Source: Hyphomonadaceae bacterium (lineage in GTDB: Bacteria > Pseudomonadota > Alphaproteobacteria > Caulobacterales > Aquidulcibacteraceae). Taken from it: a stretch of 64,000 nucleotides of DNA. The position numbers and the translations under genes are program-made. The stretch is taken from positions 1-64,000 of the forward strand of contig JACMMP010000010.1 in assembly GCA_014378995.1 (NCBI GenBank). The letters are read 5' to 3'. The notes below the pieces were generated by a model. That model was given only the letters and a program-made list of their open reading frames with translations, did no database searches and was not told the origin of the DNA. Positions 16,417 through 23,715 of this stretch are shown one piece after another (within the stretch, counting starts at the first letter, position 1; every line of letters begins with the position of its first letter).

Positions 16417-17451
16417 CTAGCGATTTCCCTTCAGCGCGACGGCGGTTTCGCTGGCGATACGGCGATTGGCGGCTTCGGCCGCCGGCGAAGCGGCCGGGAA
16501 CGCGACGAAGCCGTGCGGCAGCGATTCAAAGCAATGGTACGAGGTTTTCACCCCCGCCTCCTTCAGCCGGTCAGCGTATTGGGCGCCCTGGTCGAGTAGC
16601 ATGTCGAAGCCAGCGGTGTAGACGAGCGCCGGCGCCAGGCCGCGCAAATCGTGCGCGCGCAGCGGCGAGATGCGCGGATCGCTTGGATCGGCCTTCTCGG
16701 GCAGATATTGCTTCATGAAATAATCGACCGTTTCGGCTGTGAGCGGCCAAGCGTCGGCGAAGTCGTTCATCGAGGGGGTTTCGGAAGTGAAATCGACGCC
16801 CGGATAGATGAGCAGCTGCAGCACTGGCGGCTTCGTCTTGCGAAATTCTTGCGCGATGATCGCCGCGAAATTTCCGCCCATCGAGTCGCCGCCGACCGCG
16901 GCCCTGCCGACTGGCGCGCCAAATCGCGCGGCGTTGTCGACGGCCCACTGATAGGCCGCGATGCAGTCTTCGAGGCCGACCGGGAATTTGTATTCAGGCG
17001 CCAAGCGGTAATCGACCGACATTACCGGCGCGCCGGCTTCCTTCGCGACCATACTGCAGAAGCGGTGGCAGGTATCGAGCGAGCCGATCACGCCGCCACC
17101 GAAGTGGAAGTAGACCAGCATCGCCGCCGAATTGTCTCTCACGGTCGGCAAATAGAGTCGCGTCGGCACAGAATGGCTGCGCCCGGTGACGTATTGCTTC
17201 TCGACGCGAACGCCGCTGACCGCCTTGCCGCCGAACAGCTCCGAGCCCGCCTCAGTCTGCTCGCGCAGTTTGTCGACTGTCATCCGGTCCCACGATACCG
17301 CGCGTTGACGCGCTTGGGCTTCCACGAATTGGAAGCGTGGGTCGAGCGTCATGCCGCGCACGGTGCGCGCTTCGCCGCCGGACGCTTTGACCAGCGCCTC
17401 GTTGGAACGCGACAAAGCAAAGTGGACAAGCGCCTTGCGCAGCCAGGACAA
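16417..17451 (-). CDS. Alpha/beta hydrolase, hormone-sensitive lipase (HSL) family esterase
   Basis: 344 residues from TTG 17451, which has AAGGAG nine bases upstream; the nearer ATG at 17460 is followed at once by a stop codon. The oxyanion motif reads YFHFGGGVIG (HGGG variant). The nucleophile is in GGDSMGGNFA, the acid in TAGFDMLLDQG and the catalytic His in LPHGFVAF. HSL-type enzymes cleave short or medium acyl esters. The stop codon TAG is immediately followed, in the same frame, by the CTG start of the MFS gene, so rare read-through would give a fusion. It sits 18 bases behind the TetR gene, probably co-transcribed. Confidence 0.9.
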   Translation of the reverse strand: MSWLRKALVHFALSRSNEALVKASGGEARTVRGMTLDPRFQFVEAQARQRAVSWDRMTVDKLREQTEAGSELFGGKAVSGVRVEKQYVTGRSHSVPTRLYLPTVRDNSAAMLVYFHFGGGVIGSLDTCHRFCSMVAKEAGAPVMSVDYRLAPEYKFPVGLEDCIAAYQWAVDNAARFGAPVGRAAVGGDSMGGNFAAIIAQEFRKTKPPVLQLLIYPGVDFTSETPSMNDFADAWPLTAETVDYFMKQYLPEKADPSDPRISPLRAHDLRGLAPALVYTAGFDMLLDQGAQYADRLKEAGVKTSYHCFESLPHGFVAFPAASPAAEAANRRIASETAVALKGNR

Positions 17452-17469
17452 GTCTTACATCTCCTTGGA

Positions 17470-18087
17470 TCAGCCTTGGCGCGGCGCGCCCTCGAGGCCT
17501 TTTAGAATAAGTCCAGTCGCGAAATTCGCAGCCGCGTCGATGTCCGGCGGCGAACGGCGCAACATCGCCGAGCCCACCTCTTGCGCGATGCCGATGCAGG
17601 CGCAAGCAAGATAATCGGCATCAACGCGCGGCGCATCGCCATGGGCGATGGCGTCTTCAAGGCTTTGACGCACTTCCTGGTACACCGCCATCATCTCGGG
17701 TATGTCCATGCGCACGTGCGGGCGGCGCTGATCGATCGGCAATCCGTCAGGTTGGTGGTCCTCAACGATGAAGCGGAAGTAAGCGACGAAGGCGCTGAGC
17801 AAGTAATCGTCGAACGAACTGGCGTGTTCGCGCGCATGACGCAGGATCGGCCGGAACCGCCGGGCGCCGTCATCGGCCAGCGCTTCGAACACTTCCTCTT
17901 TGGAGCGGAAGTAATTGTAGAACGTCCCAGACGCGAGATCGGTGCCGCGGATGATGTCGCGCACCGTGGCCGCCTCGTAGCCCAATTGAGCAAATACGCG
18001 CCGCGCAGCGACGAGAATGGCCTGACGATTGGCCACCTTCGTTCGCTCACGCTTGCCGGTCGGCTCCGCAAAGGCGGTCTCGTTCAT
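17470..18087 (-). CDS. TetR/AcrR family transcriptional regulator
   Basis: 205 residues from ATG 18087 (MNETAFAEP); GAGGGA upstream supports this start over the ATG at 18144. The helix-turn-helix is QAILVAARRVFAQLGYEAATVRDI...ASGTFYNYFRSKEEVFEAL, a canonical TetR N-terminus. The C-terminal ligand-binding domain is all helical. It heads an operon with an esterase and an MFS permease and faces two thioesterase genes. Control of lipid or acyl-ester uptake and turnover is a reasonable inference. A 14-base candidate operator lies in the middle of the divergent promoter region. Confidence 0.9.
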   Translation of the reverse strand: MNETAFAEPTGKRERTKVANRQAILVAARRVFAQLGYEAATVRDIIRGTDLASGTFYNYFRSKEEVFEALADDGARRFRPILRHAREHASSFDDYLLSAFVAYFRFIVEDHQPDGLPIDQRRPHVRMDIPEMMAVYQEVRQSLEDAIAHGDAPRVDADYLACACIGIAQEVGSAMLRRSPPDIDAAANFATGLILKGLEGAPRQG

Positions 18088-18131
18088 CTGGTTCCCTCGA
18101 GGCAGGAGGCCAGTCATAGCGGCACAAGAAT

Positions 18132-18145
18132 GACACGCCGTCAAT
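18132..18145. promoter_or_regulatory. Candidate TetR operator in the divergent promoter
   Basis: GACACGCCGTCAAT, preceded by T, gives TGAC-N5-GTCA. It sits at the exact centre of the 102-base gap between the TetR start (18087) and the thioesterase start (18190). The same 14-mer is in the etfB leader (545-558). Position and symmetry suit autoregulation; binding is an inference. Confidence 0.4.
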
Positions 18146-18189
18146 TTCTATACTTGGCCAGCCGCGTCCGGCGCTGCTAGCGAGGGAGC

Positions 18190-18693
18190 ATGAGCGAGGA
18201 AACGCCCGCGCCCTCCGTCCCGTACGCCGCCAGCGACGATCCGCTGGAGCGGGTGCGTGCGATGATCCGGTTTACGCCGCAAGCCAAGGCCATCGGCCTC
18301 GAAGTGACGCGGATTGAACCGGCCAGGGTATGGGGGCGTGTTCCCTACCGGCCGGACCTGATCGGCGATCCAGAGAGCGGCGTCATCGCCGGCGGTGTCA
18401 TCACCACCTTCCTCGACACAATTTGCGGCACCGCCGCGGTGGCGGCGATGGAGCATCCGACCACCGTGGCCACAATCGATCTGCGCATCGATTACATGCG
18501 CGCTGCGGAGCCAGGGCGCGACGTGCTGGCCGAGGCGCATTGCTACAAGCTTGGCCGCTCGATCGCGTTCGTGCGCGCTGTCGCTTACGAGGACACGTCC
18601 GACAATCCGATCGCGCATGTGGCCTGCGCCTTCATGATCAATTCGAGCGAAGGGCGGAAGATGTACGCGAACATGCGGAAGAAGAAATCGTGA
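18190..18693 (+). CDS. PaaI-type hotdog-fold acyl-CoA thioesterase
   Basis: 167 residues; GAGGGAGC lies just before ATG 18190. The hotdog core is visible from residue about 40: GVIAGGVITTFLDTICGTAAV (helix with catalytic-site residues) and VATIDLRIDYMRAAEPG, then IAFVRAVAYED. This is the 4HBT/PaaI arrangement that hydrolyses short or aryl acyl-CoA thioesters. The second thioesterase starts 43 bases downstream and the two presumably form an operon. The divergent TetR gene may control both. Confidence 0.88.
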   Translation: MSEETPAPSVPYAASDDPLERVRAMIRFTPQAKAIGLEVTRIEPARVWGRVPYRPDLIGDPESGVIAGGVITTFLDTICGTAAVAAMEHPTTVATIDLRIDYMRAAEPGRDVLAEAHCYKLGRSIAFVRAVAYEDTSDNPIAHVACAFMINSSEGRKMYANMRKKKS

Positions 18694-18736
18694 GCTTCAC
18701 CCCGCCCCTGCCCCCTTCCTTCAAAGCGAGGGGGAA

Positions 18737-19171
18737 ATGAGCGAGACGCCGCAAGCCCGCGTCGCCGCCGCGCTTGAGCGCATTCCGTACGCGCGCTTTC
18801 TTGGCTTGCGCGCTGAGCTGAAGGGCGACGAGCTGACGCTCGTCATGCCGTTCAGCGATCACTTGGTCGGGAATCCGCTTCTGCCTGCATTGCATGGCGG
18901 CGTTGTCGGCGCGCTGATGGAGGTGACGGCGCTGACGCAACTCGCCATCGCCTCAAAGAGCGAGCGTTTTCCGAAAACCATCGACATCGGCATCGACTAT
19001 CTGCGCTCGGGCAAACCCATCGACACCTTCGCCCGCGCCCGCGTCGTGAAAATCGGCCGCCGCGTCGCCAATGTGCAAGCTGAAGCCTGGCAAGGCGAAA
19101 AGAACCAACCAATCGCCACGCTGCACGGCCACTTCATGACGCCGGAGGGCGAAGAGAGCGCCGCCTCCTAG
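18737..19171 (+). CDS. PaaI-type hotdog-fold thioesterase
   Basis: 144 residues. The core LLPALHGGVVGALMEVTALTQLA and KTIDIGIDYLRSGKPIDTFARARVVKIGRRVANVQ is typical PaaI/4HBT. It is a diverged paralogue of the preceding gene (same fold, low identity), so the pair may form a heteromer or handle different acyl chains. The 43-base gap before it is a C/G-rich mini-repeat (CCCCCTTCCTTC...GAGGGGGA), and the ribosome binding site GAGGGGGAA is supplied by that repeat. The stop TAG overlaps the stop of a convergent 30-residue gene (CTAG). Confidence 0.88.
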   Translation: MSETPQARVAAALERIPYARFLGLRAELKGDELTLVMPFSDHLVGNPLLPALHGGVVGALMEVTALTQLAIASKSERFPKTIDIGIDYLRSGKPIDTFARARVVKIGRRVANVQAEAWQGEKNQPIATLHGHFMTPEGEESAAS

Positions 19172-19260
19172 CCCAGCACGCCGAACAAGAAGAGCAAGAT
19201 GATGATCGGTAGCGGCAGGCCGATGGCCCAGAGAATGCAGCCTTTGCCCATTTCTTCCAT
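19168..19260 (-). CDS. Small membrane protein, 30 residues
   Basis: ATG 19260 to TAG. GGAGGG lies six bases upstream, an excellent ribosome binding site. The peptide starts MEEMGKGCILWAIGLP and continues with an unbroken Ile/Leu/Phe stretch, so it is one transmembrane helix with a short charged N-terminus. A Gly-Lys-Gly-Cys turn and a Pro-x-Pro kink are notable. It lies 12 bases downstream of the membrane protein at 19273-19923 and is probably co-transcribed with it. Its stop overlaps the thioesterase stop. The size is below most gene-calling cut-offs. Confidence 0.72.
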   Translation of the reverse strand: MEEMGKGCILWAIGLPLPIIILLFLFGVLG

Positions 19261-19272
19261 TGCTAGCCCTCC

Positions 19273-19923
19273 TCAGATCCGCGGCGTCGTTTGGTACGAA
19301 ACGCCATCGTCCACACGCGGACGGCCTTCCCACTTCGGGTGATGTGAACCGAGCCAGCTGCCGGCGATCGCGCCGGCGAGGCCCAGCGACAGCGCGCCAA
19401 CCGTCCACCACGAAATCGCGGCGAGCGCGTCGGCTGTGTCTTCGGCGGTGGCGAGATCGCTTGCGTTAGCGCCTTGCCCGTCAGTCGCGTCGCTCAATTC
19501 GCCAATCGTTTCGGCGACGCCGGACGGGATCACATCGCCGCTCGCAGTGGCGCCGGCGGTGAAGGCGGCAAGCATGATGGCGACGACGACCGCGAGCGCC
19601 CACACCATAAAGCCGGTGAGCAGACCCCCGAAATGATCGGGGTAGCGCGAGCCGCGCGCAGCGACGTACGCCCCGATCTGAAACGCGACGAGCTGCGCGA
19701 AGATCACGTAAAGCCCGCCGCCGATGCTGATCGTCTCGTCTTGCGCGTTGATCTCGTACGGGTTGAACGCAGACGCGCCGATGGCGAGGCCGAGCACATT
19801 CAAAAGAAAGCCAATCGCGATTGCGGCGACAGCGCCAGCAATGATCGTCGGCCATTGGATCAACGGATGCGCGTAGTGGCGCCCCGTCGTGGTGTAATCA
19901 GGATCAAATCTGTACGCGACCAT
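19273..19923 (-). CDS. Uncharacterised four-helix membrane protein (PhnA-like annotation in relatives)
   Basis: 216 residues from ATG 19923, preceded by GGAGG with good spacing; the longer frame from 19971 is rejected. Helices are at about residues 24-48 (AGAVAAIAIGFLLNVLGLAIG), 70-92, 100-128 and 180-200. An acidic, Ala-rich periplasmic loop (ATAEDTADALA) lies between helices 3 and 4. The sequence resembles the membrane proteins called PhnA-like in rhizobia and Caulobacter, a label with no functional support. The 30-residue gene follows directly. Confidence 0.7.
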   Translation of the reverse strand: MVAYRFDPDYTTTGRHYAHPLIQWPTIIAGAVAAIAIGFLLNVLGLAIGASAFNPYEINAQDETISIGGGLYVIFAQLVAFQIGAYVAARGSRYPDHFGGLLTGFMVWALAVVVAIMLAAFTAGATASGDVIPSGVAETIGELSDATDGQGANASDLATAEDTADALAAISWWTVGALSLGLAGAIAGSWLGSHHPKWEGRPRVDDGVSYQTTPRI

Positions 19924-20003
19924 GAACGTCCCTCCGGTCGAAACATTGCTCGACCGGTAACGTGTGCCCACAGCTTGGGTTCCTTACTTTCGTTACCCAC
20001 TTC

Positions 20004-20110
20004 GTCATCCTGGGGCGCACGGAGTGCGAGCCCAGGATCCAGAGGCAAACGCACCGTGCTCTAAATATCCCCTGGATCCTGGGCTCTCGCTTCACGAGCG
20101 CCAGGATGAC
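20004..20110. repeat. Palindromic repeat, GTCATCC...GGATGAC type (copy 1)
   Basis: Terminal 10-bp inverted repeats GTCATCCTGG (20004-20013) and CCAGGATGAC (20101-20110) enclose a nested pair CCCAGGATCC / GGATCCTGGG. The element ends nine bases from the ilvE stop. Two relatives are at 35009-35114 and 59725-59827. Confidence 0.85.
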
Positions 20111-20119
20111 GAGACCGCG

Positions 20120-20995
20120 CTAAGCCGTGTTCTTGCGCCGCGTCAGCGCGGCGAAGTCGTGCAGCATCTGTTCGGAGACGTTGCCGGGTTTGAACGCCAG
20201 GCCGGCGATTTCTCGGATCGGGGTGATCTCCGCGGCCGAGCCAGTAAGGAAGGCTTCGCTGAACGTCGATAGTTCGTTTGGCCAAATCGCGCGCTCGACC
20301 ACTTCGATGCCGCGCTGTCGCGCAAGGCCGATCACCGTCTGACGGGTGATGCCGTTCAAGAAACAATCGGGCGTCGGCGTGTGCAGCACGCCGTCGCGGA
20401 CGAAGAAAATGTTGGCGCCGGTGCCTTCGGCGATCTGGCCGCGCCAATCGAACATCATAGCGTCGTCGAAGCCCGCATCGGTGGCGGCGTGGCGTGAGAG
20501 CGTGCAGATCATGTAGAGGCCGGCGGCTTTCGAATTGGCAGGCGCGGTGTCGGGCGCGGGGCGGCGCCAGGGCGCGATCATCAGGCGCACACCCTTCATC
20601 TTGTCAGCGAAATAGTCGCCCCACTCCCACGCGGCGATGCCGACATGCACGTCGTCGCGCTTGGCCGAGACGCCCATCTGCTCGGAGCCGCGCCAGGCGA
20701 TGGCGCGGATGTAGCAATTGGGCATGTTTTGTTTGACGATCAGTTCGGCCTTGGCCCGGTCGATCTCTTCAGCGCTGTACGGCAGCGCGAAGCCCAGCAC
20801 GCGCGCCGACTTGTGCAGGCGTTCGCTGTGCTCGCGGCTTTTGAAGATCACGCCGTCATAAGCGCGCTCCCCTTCGAACACTGCCGAGGCGTAGTGCATG
20901 GCGTGTGTCAGCACGTGGACGCGCGCGTCGCGGTGCTGGACGAACGCGCCATCCATCCACATCCAGCCGTCGCGATCGTCATAGGGCTGCGCCAT
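20120..20995 (-). CDS. ilvE: Branched-chain amino acid aminotransferase
   Basis: 291 residues, fold-type IV PLP enzyme. WMWMDGAFVQHRDARVHVLT, the FEGERAY segment and the PLP lysine in ANSKAAGLYMICTLS are characteristic. EGTGANIFFVRDGVLHTP is the class IV signature, followed by LNGITRQTVIGLA. It transfers amino groups between Leu/Ile/Val and 2-oxoglutarate, the last step of their synthesis. GGAGG precedes the ATG with only short spacing. The gene diverges from the response regulator at 21208. A palindromic element lies beyond the stop. Confidence 0.94.
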   Translation of the reverse strand: MAQPYDDRDGWMWMDGAFVQHRDARVHVLTHAMHYASAVFEGERAYDGVIFKSREHSERLHKSARVLGFALPYSAEEIDRAKAELIVKQNMPNCYIRAIAWRGSEQMGVSAKRDDVHVGIAAWEWGDYFADKMKGVRLMIAPWRRPAPDTAPANSKAAGLYMICTLSRHAATDAGFDDAMMFDWRGQIAEGTGANIFFVRDGVLHTPTPDCFLNGITRQTVIGLARQRGIEVVERAIWPNELSTFSEAFLTGSAAEITPIREIAGLAFKPGNVSEQMLHDFAALTRRKNTA

Positions 20996-21207
20996 GCATT
21001 CCTCCTGCTATGATCCGGCCCTTGCCGAGCCTGCGCGCCAATGGGATCATACAGCGCCGGCTCAAGGGTTGGTTTTTTAGGATAATCGGTGTCACAAGGC
21101 ATGCCTGTCAATGAAGCCGATGAAGGGGCGGGTGTCCGTGCCTCTAATTTAGGCTCCTCGGGGCCAAACAACCCTCATTCACGCCATACCGGCGCGGCGC
21201 CTTGCAC

Positions 21208-21915
21208 ATGAGTGCCGCACCCGCCTTCGACGCTTTAGACCGGCCGCCGCACCTTTTGTTGGTCGATGACGACGACCGCATCCGCGAATTGCTGAAGCGC
21301 TACCTCTCTCAAGCGGGCGCCCGAGTCTCGGCCGCGCCGGACGCGGCGGGCGCGCGCAAGCTGCTCGAAAGCATGGATTTCGACTTGCTCATCCTAGACG
21401 TGACGATGCCGGTGGAGGATGGCTTCTCGCTGGCCGAAAGCGTGCGCCGCACCTCCAAAGTGCCGATACTGCTGTTGACGGCGCGCGGATTGGCTGAGGA
21501 CCGCATCCGCGGCCTCTCCATTGGCGCTGACGATTACGTGCCCAAGCCATTCGAGCCGGCGGAGCTTGCCCTGCGCATCAACGCGATTCTGCGGCGCACG
21601 ATCGCCAGTCGCGGCGAAGCACCCGAACTGGTGACGTTCGGGCCGTTCAGTTTCAACACCGCGCGCGGAGAGCTCACCCGCGAGGGCGCACTGGTGAGGC
21701 TGACAGAAGCGGAAGTCGCCCTGCTGCGCGTGCTCGCCGCCAAGCCCGGCGAAGTGGTGAGCCGTGAAGAACTCGCCAAGCGCACGGGCGCCGGGCTTGA
21801 GCGTTCAGTGGACGTGCAGGTCACGCGGCTGAGGCGCAAAACCGAAGGCGATCCACGCGCGCCGATCTACCTGCAGACGGTGCGCGGCATCGGCTACAAG
21901 CTCGCGGCGGATTGA
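21208..21915 (+). CDS. petR: OmpR/PhoB-type response regulator (PetR-like)
   Basis: 235 residues from ATG 21208 (MSAAPAFDAL); a TTG two codons earlier is possible. The receiver domain has LLLVDDDDRIRELL, the phospho-acceptor Asp in LLILDVTMP, Thr in LLLTARG and Lys in YVPKPFEP. The winged-helix DNA-binding domain spans about residues 140-232, with LTEAEVALLRVLAAKPGEVV and VDVQVTRLRRK...TVRGIGYKL. The TGA overlaps the kinase ATG by one base. The pairing, lengths and adjacency to ilvE resemble the alphaproteobacterial PetRS system; the specific name is moderately supported. Confidence 0.85.
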   Translation: MSAAPAFDALDRPPHLLLVDDDDRIRELLKRYLSQAGARVSAAPDAAGARKLLESMDFDLLILDVTMPVEDGFSLAESVRRTSKVPILLLTARGLAEDRIRGLSIGADDYVPKPFEPAELALRINAILRRTIASRGEAPELVTFGPFSFNTARGELTREGALVRLTEAEVALLRVLAAKPGEVVSREELAKRTGAGLERSVDVQVTRLRRKTEGDPRAPIYLQTVRGIGYKLAAD

Positions 21916-23252
21916 TGCAACAAGCGCCCAAGTATCGCCTGCGCGACATTCTGCCGAAGGGTTTGTACTGGCGCACGTTGCTGATCATCGTCGCGCCGGC
22001 GGCGCTGTTGCAGCTCATCATCACGCTGGTTTTTCTCGATGACCATTGGCAGGCGACGTCGAAGCGCATGAGCCAGGGCGTGGCGGCGGATGTGGCCCTC
22101 ATCATCCAGCTCTACGAACGCAACCCGACGCCGGAAAACCTCGCGGACTTGCAGGCGTTGGCGCTGCGGCCGCTGCGGCTCGAAATGGAGCTGGAGTCCA
22201 GCGCGCCGCTGGAAATTCCGCGGTGCAGGCCCTGGGGCTCAACGCTCGATCGCCACTTCCTGCGCGCTTTGACAGCCGATATTGGCCGCGACGTTTTTTA
22301 CGATTCCACCTGCCCCGGCCCGCAGGTGATTATCCGCGTGGAGACGCCGCGCGGGGTGTTGCAGCTCAAGGCGTTCCGCGACCGGCTGCAGGCGCGCTCG
22401 GGGCCGCTCTTTGTGTTCTGGATTTTGGGCGCGACGATGTTTTTGATCGTCGTGTCGGTCATCTTCATCCGAAATCAGGTGCGGCCGATCGAGCTTCTCG
22501 CCGACGCGATGGAGCGCTTCGGCCGGGGCGAGGACGCTGGCCGCTTCCGCGTGCGCGGTGCGCGCGAGGTGCGCGGCGCCACCAACGCCTTCTTCGACAT
22601 GCGCGAGCGCATTTCGCGCGCGATCGAGCAACGCTCGCAATTGCTGGCGGGCGTCAGCCATGACCTGAGGACGCCGCTCACGCGGCTGAAGCTGCAACTC
22701 GCTTTGATGGCGCCCTCGCCCGAGATCGAGGACGCCAAGCGCGATCTCGCCGACATGGAGGAGACGCTCGACGAATACCTGGCTTTCGCTCAAGGCCTCG
22801 CCGAGGAAGCGCCGGAGCAGGTCGATGTCGGCGCGCTAGCGAAGGAGATCGCGGCGGACGTTAGCCGCAACGGCGCTGGCCCCATTGCCGTGGAGCTAAC
22901 GGGCCACGTGACCACGCCCGGGCGCGCCCGCGCGCTAAAGCGTTGCCTCGCCAACCTGATCGATAACGCCGCTGCGCACGGCGACCATGTGCGCGTCACC
23001 GTTCAGGGAGAGGCGGAAGCGGTCCTCGTCTGCGTCGACGACAATGGCGCGGGCATTCCGGAAGAGCAGTACGAAGAAGCTTTCCGCCCGTTTTCCCGCC
23101 TCGACGCCACCCGCTCACGCAATCAAAAGGGGGTCGGTCTCGGCCTTGCCATTGCGCGGGACGTCGCGCGCAGCCACGGCGGAGACATCCTTTTGAGCCA
23201 GAGCCCCCTCGGAGGCTTGCGCGCGACACTGCGTCTGCCGCGGCCTGCGTGA
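21915..23252 (+). CDS. petS: Sensor histidine kinase (PetS/EnvZ-like)
   Basis: 445 residues. A first transmembrane helix at about 20-41 (TLLIIVAPAALLQLIITLVF) and a second at 165-185 (FVFWILGATMFLIVVSVIFI) enclose a small periplasmic sensor domain of about 120 residues. That domain has two cysteines (RCRPW, STCPGP) that could form a redox-sensitive disulfide. A HAMP domain follows, then the H-box GVSHDLRTPLTRLKLQL with His249. ATP-binding boxes are CLANLIDNAAAHG (N), VDDNGAGIPEE (G1) and GVGLGLAIARDVARSHGG (G2). It phosphorylates the regulator encoded by the overlapping upstream gene. Confidence 0.92.
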   Translation: MQQAPKYRLRDILPKGLYWRTLLIIVAPAALLQLIITLVFLDDHWQATSKRMSQGVAADVALIIQLYERNPTPENLADLQALALRPLRLEMELESSAPLEIPRCRPWGSTLDRHFLRALTADIGRDVFYDSTCPGPQVIIRVETPRGVLQLKAFRDRLQARSGPLFVFWILGATMFLIVVSVIFIRNQVRPIELLADAMERFGRGEDAGRFRVRGAREVRGATNAFFDMRERISRAIEQRSQLLAGVSHDLRTPLTRLKLQLALMAPSPEIEDAKRDLADMEETLDEYLAFAQGLAEEAPEQVDVGALAKEIAADVSRNGAGPIAVELTGHVTTPGRARALKRCLANLIDNAAAHGDHVRVTVQGEAEAVLVCVDDNGAGIPEEQYEEAFRPFSRLDATRSRNQKGVGLGLAIARDVARSHGGDILLSQSPLGGLRATLRLPRPA

Positions 23253-23263
23253 GGGCGCGATGT

Positions 23264-23704
23264 CTAGTTGAAGCGGATCAAAATTGCAGCGTTGCGGTTG
23301 AGCGGTTCGCGCACGTTGTCAGCAGTCGGCCGATTTTGATCGTTCGGACGGCCTTCAGCATGCACAATGTTGCGCGGCGCACCGGCGTGGATCAGGATAT
23401 CAGCGACTGTCTGCGCGCGCGCCCTCGACAGCCGATCCCCCGCGCCAATGCTGATCTCAGATGTATCAACATGGCCCGTGATGAAGATCGTGGTGATCCG
23501 ACAGCCTTGCTGCTGACTCCTCCGCGCGCGTTCCAACGCGGCGACAACGGTGTCCTCCGCCTCAGGCGGAAGTTCGTTGATGTTCCACTGATAGTAGACA
23601 ACGAACTCTGTCGGGTAGCATTGATTGGACTGAGCCATTGATGGACTTGCGCCAAACGTGACGGACGCAGCCAATAGCGCGATGGCAGCGAGAATCCTGC
23701 GCAT
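23264..23704 (-). CDS. Small OmpA-family (OmpA C-terminal-like) secreted protein
   Basis: 146 residues from ATG 23704, with AGGAG eight bases upstream. The signal peptide is MRRILAAIALLAASVTFGAS with cleavage near SMAQS. The rest is a single OmpA-like domain: VVYYQWNINELPPEAEDTVV, then ITGHVDTSEISIGAGDRLSRARAQTV, and NRNAAILIRFN. The usual peptidoglycan-contact motif NxxLSxxRA appears as GDRLSRARAQ. No lipobox or barrel is present, so it is probably a soluble periplasmic peptidoglycan binder. It follows the TIR gene by 11 bases on the same strand and is probably co-expressed with it. Confidence 0.8.
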   Translation of the reverse strand: MRRILAAIALLAASVTFGASPSMAQSNQCYPTEFVVYYQWNINELPPEAEDTVVAALERARRSQQQGCRITTIFITGHVDTSEISIGAGDRLSRARAQTVADILIHAGAPRNIVHAEGRPNDQNRPTADNVREPLNRNAAILIRFN

Positions 23705-23715
23705 GTGAACGTCTC

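Noticed and set aside
17455-17460. A start-stop minimal frame (ATG TAA) between AAGGAG and the esterase TTG
   Set aside because: AAGGAG abuts the ATG with no spacing, so initiation there is unlikely; the TTG at nine bases is better placed.
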